Source: Drouetiella hepatica Uher 2000/2452 (GTDB taxonomy: Bacteria; Cyanobacteriota; Cyanobacteriia; Elainellales; Elainellaceae). From it: a DNA stretch of 48,135 nt. Position 1 is the first letter of the stretch. Every line of letters starts with the position of its first letter. Location: positions 1-48,135 of the forward strand of contig JAHHHD010000038.1 in the NCBI GenBank assembly GCA_019359505.1. Reading direction: 5' to 3'. This document shows positions 25,773-34,200 of the stretch, piece after piece. The notes beneath the pieces are model-generated. The model did no database searches. It had not been told where the DNA came from and was given only the letters and a program-made list of their open reading frames with translations. A program made the translations under genes and the position numbers.

Positions 25773-26855
25773 ATGGCAAACCATGACTTTTTCTCTCGAC
25801 TCAAATCTCACTTGCTCAAATCTCGCGTAAAGCCTGCGCTGCTGCCCAAACGGCATTCTGGCACAAAGGGCTTTACCCTCTTGGAACTCTTGGTAACTGT
25901 GGCGATCGCTGGAGGTATCATCTCAGGTCTGATGTATATTGTCGTCGAGCTGATGGGAACCGACCAACGCGAAGCTTCTCGCTCTGAAACTCAGCGAGAG
26001 ATGCAGATGGCAATGGACTACATCAGTACAGAGCTACGCGAAGCGGTTTATATCTATACAGGTTCTAATTTAGAGTGCCCAGCTAACGCAGCGACCGGAG
26101 CAATCTGTCTAACCAGCTACCTCCCTGCATCTTTGAGCAACGATAGTGTTCCTATCATCGCCTTCTGGAAACAGCAGGCATTTCCCGACACTACGGCGGG
26201 TGTCCGAGGGCAGTGCTATGGTAGTACACCGCCTGCGGGTGTTTCCTGTTTAACTGGATCTTCCTACGCCTTAATTGTCTATTCCCTCAGCAAAGCCCCC
26301 AGCACCATCTGGTCAAAAAACGCCAGAATTACCCGCTATGCATTCACTGAATTTGACACTCAAGGCAATCTCAATAGGGGTTATGTTAATCCAGGGGCAT
26401 TCAATAACTTTGCAACATGGCCGATGGGCAAAGATGCACAGACTGGACAAACTACAGATCTTCGGAATGCTGCAGTTTTGAGTGGACGAACTCCAGGAAC
26501 TCCGGTCGATACTCCCGGCCCTGTAGCTCTGGTTGATTTTGTTGATGTTAAGCCTCGCCAAGCTACAGTTTGCCCAAGCGAGGGAGTGAACTACTCAACA
26601 TCTCCTACCGATAAAACGCTGATTGACAGAGGCTTTGGCAGCAATGTCCGCAGTTTCTATGCTTGCATCAGCATCCGTCCTCAACCCACAGGCTCTCCCG
26701 CAACTAGCCAAGAGGTGAATACTGGCGTTAATCAGGATGTCATTTTGTATCTGCGAGGCAATGCTGATGGCAGACCTGGAATCATTGGAGACGGATTCCT
26801 CCCCGCGCTAGAAACCAGGGTTCTCAGTCGGGGCGTGCTAGGAAAAACTCCTTGA
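25773..26855 (+). CDS. hpsC: Hormogonium polysaccharide pseudopilin HpsC
   Basis: About 360 residues with a canonical prepilin N-terminus: GTKG, then FTLLELLVTVAIAGGIISGLMYIVV, Glu at mature position 5. The amphipathic stretch SRSETQREMQMAMDYISTELREAVYIY after the helix is typical of PilW/GspJ-like minor pseudopilins. Two Cys pairs occur in the globular domain. ATG 25773 is preferred over 25758 because GAGGTGG lies at a suitable distance upstream. It follows hpsB after 139 nt. Confidence 0.82.
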   Translation: MANHDFFSRLKSHLLKSRVKPALLPKRHSGTKGFTLLELLVTVAIAGGIISGLMYIVVELMGTDQREASRSETQREMQMAMDYISTELREAVYIYTGSNLECPANAATGAICLTSYLPASLSNDSVPIIAFWKQQAFPDTTAGVRGQCYGSTPPAGVSCLTGSSYALIVYSLSKAPSTIWSKNARITRYAFTEFDTQGNLNRGYVNPGAFNNFATWPMGKDAQTGQTTDLRNAAVLSGRTPGTPVDTPGPVALVDFVDVKPRQATVCPSEGVNYSTSPTDKTLIDRGFGSNVRSFYACISIRPQPTGSPATSQEVNTGVNQDVILYLRGNADGRPGIIGDGFLPALETRVLSRGVLGKTP

Positions 26856-26983
26856 TCGCTGTTTGCTTGACCTTGTGTGCCTAGTGAAGTTAGAAACCTA
26901 GTAAGCTAATAAATCTAGCAAAGTTAAAAATATAGCGGAGTTATAGAGCATGGTGGAACTTAAAAATCGGTGGAGCCACAAAA

Positions 26984-27493
26984 ATGATACGTAAATCTTC
27001 TTCGGGACATTCTACGTTTGGGTACACCTTGATAGAGATGATGACAGTTTTAGTGATCGTTGGCGTATTGTCGGCGATCGCTGCTCCAGGATGGCTTTCC
27101 TTCATGAATAGTCGTCGGGCAAATGCAGCAAGAGACCAAGTTTCTCAGGTTCTTCGACAGGCTCAAGCCCAAGCCCTTCGTACCAAACAATCGCAAACGG
27201 TAGCATTTAATGTAACTGCTGCACCTCCCACTATTACAGCATTAGGGGTGACCGATCCCATTGGTAACGGTCAGCTTGAGCCTAATTCAGTGACTTTACA
27301 AGCAAAGAATGGTGCAACGAATATCTCCACTCTCGAATTCGACACAAATGGCAACTTAAAAAATCCGGCTCTAGATCAGCAAGGGCTAAAGATCACAGTC
27401 ACTGTGCCTCCTAATACAGGGGCTAAGCGTTGCGTCATTGTACAAACTTTGCTGGGCGCAATGCGATCGGCAAGCGGTACTGATTGCAACTAG
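26984..27493 (+). CDS. hpsD: GspH/FimT-type pseudopilin HpsD
   Basis: A 169-residue minor pseudopilin. FG, then YTLIEMMTVLVIVGVLSAIAAPGWLSFM is a textbook N-terminal pilin helix with Glu5. NSRRANAARDQVSQVLRQAQAQALRTKQSQTVAF is the FimT/GspH-like helical stretch that follows. A C-terminal Cys pair (RCVIV...GTDC) is probably a disulfide. It is the last gene of the hps cluster here. Size and order fit HpsD of other cyanobacteria; the letter assignment is by context. Confidence 0.75.
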   Translation: MIRKSSSGHSTFGYTLIEMMTVLVIVGVLSAIAAPGWLSFMNSRRANAARDQVSQVLRQAQAQALRTKQSQTVAFNVTAAPPTITALGVTDPIGNGQLEPNSVTLQAKNGATNISTLEFDTNGNLKNPALDQQGLKITVTVPPNTGAKRCVIVQTLLGAMRSASGTDCN

Positions 27494-27741
27494 GTTATTT
27501 TAACTAAATGATCTTAACTAAATGATCTCAACCAGATGCTCTCAAAAGAGATAAAGGGCTACAAGCACATTTATAGCTCTATAAAAAGTGTAAGGGCATG
27601 ATTGACACACCCTTATCAAGAATCCTGAAACTGGTAATCTGACAAGGCCTCTCTAAGATAAAAATTCAGAATAAAAGCCCCACTTTCAGATACTTAAGTC
27701 AAAGACTATTGAGAATTTCTGAGCTGCTTAACCGTGAAATT

Positions 27742-27921
27742 CTAGCTATGAAAATTTTCTTCAGGGCGGTAGATTTTTCTCCAACAACGCTCTAAATACC
27801 CAATCTGGTGGCGATGCCAAAATTGCTTAGGGTTTAAGGTTAGCGGTACCTTATTGTCAAAGATAGGCTGAGTCAAGAACTTCCATAAAGGAAATTGAGT
27901 TTTACTGTTGTTAGGATTCAT
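27742..27921 (-). CDS. Possible small protein of 59 residues
   Basis: A minus-strand ORF from ATG 27921 to TAG 27742 in the spacer after hpsD. The predicted protein is aromatic and basic, with FPLWKFLTQPIF, then LTLNPKQFWHRHQIGYLE and CWRKIYRPEEN. Such patterning is unlike random translation of an AT-rich spacer. No strong ribosome-binding site is seen, and I do not recognise the family. It could be a genuine small gene or a remnant of a longer one. Confidence 0.4.
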   Translation of the reverse strand: MNPNNSKTQFPLWKFLTQPIFDNKVPLTLNPKQFWHRHQIGYLERCWRKIYRPEENFHS

Positions 27922-28087
27922 ATTACGTAAATCTGGTGTGAGGAGAACTAATAAGGAATTTCTAGAAATTGAGTAGACCAGTAAACATTGGCTGACTCAT
28001 TCAACTTCTATGATGTTCACTTCTAGATATAAGTTTTCCCAGATTTATCTTATGATCTCCCACAAAAGCGATTCATATCAACGAATT

Positions 28088-28123
28088 TTTTGACTAAAAA
28101 AGCGATCGCTTTTTTAGTCAAAA
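28088..28123. repeat. Perfect 36-bp palindrome centred on a HIP1 octamer
   Basis: The half-site TTTTGACTAAAAAAGCGA (28088-28105) is followed immediately by its exact complement (28106-28123). The centre is GCGATCGC. No coding sequence lies here. It could form a cruciform or hairpin, bind a dimeric protein, or act as a terminator. Confidence 0.8.
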
Positions 28124-28216
28124 CTCTAAGTGAGAATACGAATAAACATAAGTGTTATTAGATACTCCTCAGCCTTGGTTGAGTTAGTAAGAATTTATAA
28201 TCTAATCCAAATTAAA

Positions 28217-28255
28217 CCATATCCTAAGCACTGGCTAGCAACACTTAGGATATGG
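28217..28255. terminator. Hairpin downstream of the hemerythrin gene
   Basis: CCATATCCTAAG (28217-28228) pairs exactly with CTTAGGATATGG (28244-28255) around a 15-nt loop. It lies 36 nt beyond the stop of the minus-strand hemerythrin gene. Confidence 0.6.
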
Positions 28256-28290
28256 CTTAGTTCTGTTCTAGAGTGACAGTCAAACCTAGT

Positions 28291-29328
28291 TCATCGAAGC
28301 CGAATCTCTTTTTGAAAGCGACTCTTAGCAGCTTTGAATTCAGTCGAAAGCTGTTGGCTCTGTTCATCTGAGAAATTTTTGCCGATCGCCGCTAACATCG
28401 TACTTTCTTCTTGGCGAACATGATCGAGGACAGATTCTTTCAAAAGCTTGACAGCATCTTTGAATCCAGAGGATGAAACATCCATGGCTTTAATCTTATC
28501 CAGCATCTCCTTCATTTCAGCCTGTTCGCTGTAAAGTTCTTGAGTGTTGTCTTCGCCATAGAATGGACGAACAGCAGGGTAGACAACATGCTCTTCTGCT
28601 TCTGAATGGGCTGATAGATCCTTGTAAAGTTGCCCAAAGTACTCCCTGGTTTTTTGCGGATTATTGCTTCCTTCAATTTCGGCGAACAGAACGCTTACCT
28701 TCGCGTGATCTGCCCGAATGACATCCTGCACCTTCATGTCCGAGCTATCAGATGCCTGAGTGATAGCACTGCCTGCAATACCGGATAGTGCAGCCACGGC
28801 ATCTTGGACTCTTGCCCATAGCCCTTGATCAGCCTCCTGTCCTGTGAGTTCTCGCACTCCCAGAACTTCCAAAACACCCTTCAGCTGCTCTTGATGTGCC
28901 CGATTCTCAAAGTTGACCGTGTTGAGAGGAGCGATCGCAACTTCAACATCTGCACCCACTTTCTGGGCAGCTTTATGTACTAACAAACCAGACATGGTTT
29001 GCTGATGCTTAAGTATTTCGTGCTGAAAGACTTTTTCGTACAGGGATAGCTTAGAACCAGACATCAGCTCTGAGAGCTTTTCAACCATTTCTGTGACATT
29101 CTCAGCTGGCTTGGACGAGACTCCGTATTGAACAATAACAGTTTCCAGAATTCCCAGATTTTTACGATCGTCTTCCAGCATCTTTTGAAAACGCTCTTGA
29201 ATCTTTTGGTCGGTAATTTGGGGGCTGAGCTTCTGTTCATTTTCAATCAGCAGCCCCTGAACAACTTTCATGCTCGCTAATTTTGTAGCAATTGAAGCTC
29301 TCTTGGTGTCATCAAGTGTAGATACCAT
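28291..29328 (-). CDS. Hemerythrin HHE domain protein with an N-terminal helical bundle
   Basis: A 345-residue soluble helical protein. The C-terminal half carries the HHE cation-binding pattern: RADHAKVSVLF (His208), SAHSEAEEHVVYPAV (His241, Glu245/246, His247) and LDHVRQEESTM (His303, Glu307). This is expected to bind a di-iron centre and sense or buffer oxygen or reactive species. The N-terminal half is also helical, with HEILKHQQTMSGLLVHKAAQ, resembling a ferritin-like or second hemerythrin-type bundle. AGGAG is well placed before the ATG. The SDR gene upstream on the same strand ends in a strong terminator, so the two are probably separate units, perhaps both stress-related. Confidence 0.82.
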   Translation of the reverse strand: MVSTLDDTKRASIATKLASMKVVQGLLIENEQKLSPQITDQKIQERFQKMLEDDRKNLGILETVIVQYGVSSKPAENVTEMVEKLSELMSGSKLSLYEKVFQHEILKHQQTMSGLLVHKAAQKVGADVEVAIAPLNTVNFENRAHQEQLKGVLEVLGVRELTGQEADQGLWARVQDAVAALSGIAGSAITQASDSSDMKVQDVIRADHAKVSVLFAEIEGSNNPQKTREYFGQLYKDLSAHSEAEEHVVYPAVRPFYGEDNTQELYSEQAEMKEMLDKIKAMDVSSSGFKDAVKLLKESVLDHVRQEESTMLAAIGKNFSDEQSQQLSTEFKAAKSRFQKEIRLR

Positions 29329-29476
29329 TGTGTTCTCCTACCATGTGAGATGATTGAATCTATCTAACAGTTTGGCGCTGTAAACAAATGAAGCAATCAA
29401 TCTTATGAGTGATTGCGCCTTCAGCCTAAATAATGAGAGTAGATACTGAAAAGACATTCTTCAGTTACTTTTCCAG

Positions 29477-29524
29477 AAAATCAGCACAGCAACGCTTATT
29501 CATGCATTGCTGTGCTGATTTTTT
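29477..29524. terminator. Strong intrinsic terminator between the SDR and hemerythrin genes
   Basis: AATCAGCACAGCAA (29479-29492) pairs exactly with 29507-29520, with A/T pairs at the base. The plus strand continues in seven Ts; the minus strand ends in TTTT. It serves the minus-strand SDR gene. Confidence 0.8.
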
Positions 29525-29586
29525 TGAGCGGGCAGATAGGGATGGGTAACCTTTTGACTGCCCCTATCTATTACCATTTCCACCTA

Positions 29587-30453
29587 TTAACCGTTTACTA
29601 CATCGCCACCATTGGGATGAAGAATTTGCCCTGCCATGTAGGACGAATCCTTGGAGGCTAAAAACACGTAGCTAGGTGCAACTTCTTCGGGTTGACCTGC
29701 TCGCTGCATAGGTACTTGTTGACCAAACTTTTCAACTTTTTCTTCCGGAAAAGTTGAAGGAATAAGAGGAGTCCAAATCGGCCCAGGGGCGACACCATTT
29801 ACCCGAATTCCTTTTTTGATCAAAGATTGGGACAGAGACCGTGTGAAGGCAACGATCGCTCCCTTCGTGGTCGAATAATCTAAGAGTTGAGCATTACCTT
29901 TATAGGCTGTAACAGAAGTAGTGTTGATGATAGTGCTACCTTCGCTCAGGTAAGGAAGTGCTGCCTTGGTCAAGTAGAACATTGAGAAAATATTGGTGCG
30001 GAATGTTCGCTCTAGCTGCTCTCCGCTGATCTGTTCAATGCTCTCCTGAGGATGCTGCTCGGCGGCATTGTTGATCAAGATATCTAGGTGCCCTAAATGA
30101 GTGACGGTCATTTCGACACTGTGTTGACAGAACTGCTCATCCCCAATGTCACCCGGCAAGAGCAGGCAAGCACGCCCTTCGGACTCAACTTGCTGCCTCG
30201 TTGCTTCTGCGTCTTCATGCTCATCCAGGTAAACGATCGCTATATCTGCTCCTTCCTTAGCAAAAGCGATCGCCACGGCGCGACCAATTCCGCTATCGCC
30301 ACCCGTGATTAGCGCGACTTTCCCTTCTAGCTTGCCTTTACCTTGATAATCGTGACCCTCGGTCTGGGGTAGAGGACTCATCTCAGACTCTAAGCCGGGA
30401 CGCTGTTCTTGATGCTGCTTGGGCTGTAATGGTTCAGTCGTATTCTGAGACAT
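29587..30453 (-). CDS. SDR family oxidoreductase (YghA/glucose-ribitol dehydrogenase-like)
   Basis: A 288-residue classical short-chain dehydrogenase. The NAD(P)-binding TGGDSGIGRAVA is at 50-61, LINNAA at 126-131, and the catalytic TTS-x12-YSTTK pattern has Tyr193 and Lys197. APGPIWTPLIPSTFP follows. The 40-residue Gln/Pro/Glu-rich N-terminal extension before GKLEGKVALITGG is typical of the YghA-like group found in general-stress regulons. The start is ATG 30453, with GGGAGAAAG just upstream, rather than GTG 30474. The substrate is unknown. Confidence 0.9.
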   Translation of the reverse strand: MSQNTTEPLQPKQHQEQRPGLESEMSPLPQTEGHDYQGKGKLEGKVALITGGDSGIGRAVAIAFAKEGADIAIVYLDEHEDAEATRQQVESEGRACLLLPGDIGDEQFCQHSVEMTVTHLGHLDILINNAAEQHPQESIEQISGEQLERTFRTNIFSMFYLTKAALPYLSEGSTIINTTSVTAYKGNAQLLDYSTTKGAIVAFTRSLSQSLIKKGIRVNGVAPGPIWTPLIPSTFPEEKVEKFGQQVPMQRAGQPEEVAPSYVFLASKDSSYMAGQILHPNGGDVVNG

Positions 30454-30619
30454 AGGCTTTCTCCCTTGCTTCACTCAACAGAATGGCATGTAGTTTGAAG
30501 AAGATCCTCTTGCCAAAGATATGAGTTAGGTGTTTCTAAAGGTCGATCGTTAAGTCTAACTGTCTGAAAGAGAGTGCCTATAATGGTGGAAGTTTGAGCT
30601 TTGAATCACGAGAGAATTT

Positions 30620-31279
30620 ATGGATGAGCTAACGGGTTTGGGAGAATCTAGAGAAAATCGTGATTTGAAGTGGGATGCAGATAGTTTCTCTAAGCAGGAC
30701 AAGGCTGCGTTAGACGAAAAGGTTTTAACTCAAGGGCTGCATCTTCAGGACTGGGTGCCAAACTTTGAAGTCAAAAAGGATTTTGTACCTGTAGTTGATG
30801 CATCTACTAAGCAAAAAGGAGCTATTGAAAAATTGGGGCTAACGCCTCATGTGAGATTTGGTAAAAAGATAATCAGTAAAATTAATGGGCAGCAGTCCAT
30901 TGAAGTTCTAAGAATAGCTAATCTTTGTCAAAATTATTCTGAGCGGTTGAGATGGGGCTGGACTGATACGCCAAAACCTGGCGATCGCTTTGAAAGCTCT
31001 ATGCTCCAAATAGGAGGATGGCTCGTGGGTAAGGCTGAGCAGCCGATCGCGATGCGCTTTTTGAGTCGCCAGTTTTTGATTGCAGAAATTCCCATCCAGA
31101 TTCCTCGCCCAGATGTGATTAAAGCTCATTTTTACGATGCTAAAGCCGCTAACTGTGGCTATCAGGCTAGCCTCAACCTACAAGATTTTTCGGGTGAGGT
31201 AGAGGTAGGTTTAGAAGCCGTATTTTCAGATGGTAAGACGGCTTCTGCATGTGTTATTACTCTCTACAAATACGGCTGA
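30620..31279 (+). CDS. Stand-alone copy of a glycosyltransferase-associated C-terminal domain
   Basis: A 219-residue protein of unknown function. The first 110 residues are charged and unrecognised. Residues about 113-216 align by eye with the last 100 residues of the convergent glycosyltransferase next door. Shared points are W-x3-DTP-x2-G, then I-x-GW-x2-GK, IP-x3-x-RPDV, AKA-x3-G-(Y/F)-x2-(S/T)-LN and EV-x-L-x-AV. In the transferase this is a C-terminal accessory beta-rich domain. Here it has no catalytic domain. The gene ends 10 nt from the convergent transferase gene. It may bind glycan or protein partners in surface-polysaccharide assembly. Confidence 0.65.
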   Translation: MDELTGLGESRENRDLKWDADSFSKQDKAALDEKVLTQGLHLQDWVPNFEVKKDFVPVVDASTKQKGAIEKLGLTPHVRFGKKIISKINGQQSIEVLRIANLCQNYSERLRWGWTDTPKPGDRFESSMLQIGGWLVGKAEQPIAMRFLSRQFLIAEIPIQIPRPDVIKAHFYDAKAANCGYQASLNLQDFSGEVEVGLEAVFSDGKTASACVITLYKYG

Positions 31280-31289
31280 CGAAATGCTT

Positions 31290-34200
31290 TCAAGTCAGTA
31301 TCTGTGAATTAATTGTTCCCAAATGGATACGTTTCTGGTTTACTAAGACCGCCTGTAACACCACCTCATTTGGAACTTCAAGAGCATTGAGGGTTCTTGA
31401 AAATCCGCTACGCTCGGCTTTGGCATGGTGAGCATAAATCCCTTGAACATCCGGGCGATGAACATTTAGAGGAATTTTTTGTATCACTTGGTTGTCATGA
31501 ATGATTTCGATCGCCACCGCATCAAAATCCTTACCTAACACCCAGCCCTGAATAGGTAGCCCCAGCTTATAGTTTTTCCCCTGGGTGGGTGTATCAATCG
31601 CCCAGCCTTCCAGCCATTCTGAAGCTTCTTGAGATTTGGTAACTTGCGTAACTCCAATAGATATACAGTCTGGAATGTTCAGAGCATAATCCTCTGTTTC
31701 ACGAGTTAGGTTAGGGCTGTAACAGGGATCGAGTTCTACTTTCTTCCCCCACCGCTTTCGCATCAGATCAGATTCTTGTTTCAGTCGCAGTACTTTCTCA
31801 GATGTTTTTTCATACCCACGGCTGCGTGATTCATGGTGATAGAGCTGGACGTGGGGCAAGTAAATATTGCGGTAACCTTTCTGGGTGATCTTTAAGCAAA
31901 GATCTACATCATTGTAGGCAACAGCTAGCTGCTCATCAAATCCGCCTACCTGCTCAAATACTTCTCGGCGGCACATGAGACAGGCTGCCGTAATAGCAGA
32001 GTAGTTGTTGACGGTAGCAATTTGGGTAAAGTATCCCGGTGTGTGCGCCTCAAAGTGTCGATGACCATGGTTCGCAATACCCTGGATACCTAATAAAACT
32101 CCCGCATGCTGAACCGTATTGTCAGGATAGAGCAGCAAACCTCCCACCGCGCCAATGGATTGTCGCTGAGCTTGCTCTACCATCGCCTCAATCCAATCTG
32201 AGGCAATCACCTCAGTGTCATTGTTGAGAAACAGTAGATAGCTGCCCCGTGCTTTCTTAGCAGCAAAGTTATTGATGCGTGAGAAATTGAAGGGAACATT
32301 GAATTTATAGCTTTTGAATTGCTGCGGTCGCTGACGCTGCCAAGAAGCGATCGTCTCCAGCGCCTCTCGCTCACTGCTGCCGTTATCAATCACGATTACT
32401 TCGTAATTAGGGTAGGTACTCTTACTAAAAATTGACTGAAGACAGCGATCGAGTATAGCTCCTAGATTACGGCTAGGAATAATGATGCTGACCTTGGGGT
32501 AGTCAGCAGGATGATTGGGTGTATGGTCGGGTGTGCCTGAGCAGCCAATGTGATAACGAACGGTGTATGCGCCGGGAAATCTGGCGTTACCCACCACTTT
32601 ACCTGGTTCATTCCGTCGCGTTAAGGCATCTGCTATTGCTCGCTCTGCGGCTTCATAGGCGTAGGGTTTAGCCTCTACTCCCCCGGCAGCAGAATTTGCA
32701 TGCATTCGCCAGTGATAGAGAATTTTGGGGATATGAAAAATCTTGTCTGTCTGTTCGGTTAAGCGCAAGACTAAGTCATAATCCTGACTCCCTTCATAGC
32801 CCAGTCGGAATCCCCCAATGCGATCGATTAGCGCGCGGCGATAAACTCCGAGGTGGCAGGTGTACATCCGCGCCAAGAATGAGTCAGGGCACCAGTCAGG
32901 CTTGAAGTAGGGATAAATCCGCTCTCCCTGCTCGTTGAGCTTGTCCTCATCTGAATAAATCATGTCTGCTTCAGGATGTTGATTCAGCAGACTAACCATT
33001 TCGTACAGCGCGTCTGGAGTCAGGACATCATCATGATCGAGTAGGGCGATAAATTCTCCAGTTGCCAGCGTTAGCGCTGAATTGGATGCTGCTGAAATAT
33101 GTCCATTCTGTGTCCTGGAAATCACCTTAATTCGAGCATCTTGAGCTGCATATTGCCTCAGCAGAGCCGCAACATGGGGCAATCGAGATGCGTCATCGGC
33201 AATACATAATTCCCAGTTAGGATAGACCTGACTGAGAACAGACTCGATCGCCTCCTGCAAAAATATGGCAGGAGTGTTGTAGGTCGGCATAATGATGCTG
33301 ATTAGCGGACGGTAGCTGAGAGCCGCAGCAGATTTTGCCATGGATCTCAGGTCATCCTGGCTAGGGGCATTTTGCTCTAGCCAATAGGCATAAAGATAGT
33401 CTGGGCTGCTAAGACCCACCTGATAGCCAGTGCCCTGCCGATTGTGCCGTTTCAAGACTTTCTGGAGCTGAGCGATCGCCATTGAATGGTCAGGTTGTAG
33501 CTGAAGCGCCATTTGGTAAAACACGATCGCGCCGTCCGTTCGCTCTTGCCGAGCTAGGGCATCTGCTAGACCCACATATAGATCTACATCAGGCTGAATC
33601 TCAAGGGCTTTGTGGTAGTTCTGCACTTCATCTGGATTTTGGGCGATCGCCTGACGGTAAAAATCCAGCGCCTCAGTCAAGTCTTGTTTGGCACGTAGCC
33701 GCAGCGCATCGCTGAGTTTTTGTTGAGCCTGAGATAGGTTAGGCTCTAGCTCTAGGGCGCAACGATAAGCTTCGATCGCGCCATCCCACTGGTGCTGATG
33801 GGCAAGGGACTCTCCTAAGTTGTAGTGCGACCAGTGAAAACTGGGGTTGAGGGCGATCGCCTGACGAAAAACTGCTGTAGCTTCTGACCATTCTCCCAGA
33901 CGATTGAGAGCATCTCCCAAGTTGTTGTATGACCAGGAAAAATCGGCATTGAGGGCGATCGCCTGACGAAAAGCATAAACCGCTTCCGACCAACGATTCA
34001 GCCGATTTAACGCATCACCCCACTCGTGCTGTGCCAGACTGGACTGGGGCTGAAGCCCTGCCAAAGCCTGGTAGCAGGGCAGGGCTTCTATCCAATTTCC
34101 AAGCTTGACCCAGGCATCGCGTAAGCCCTGATAGCCCGCAATCTGAATCGAAATTTGATCAGGCGCGAGCTGGATGATTTTTTGGTAACAGAGAACTGCC

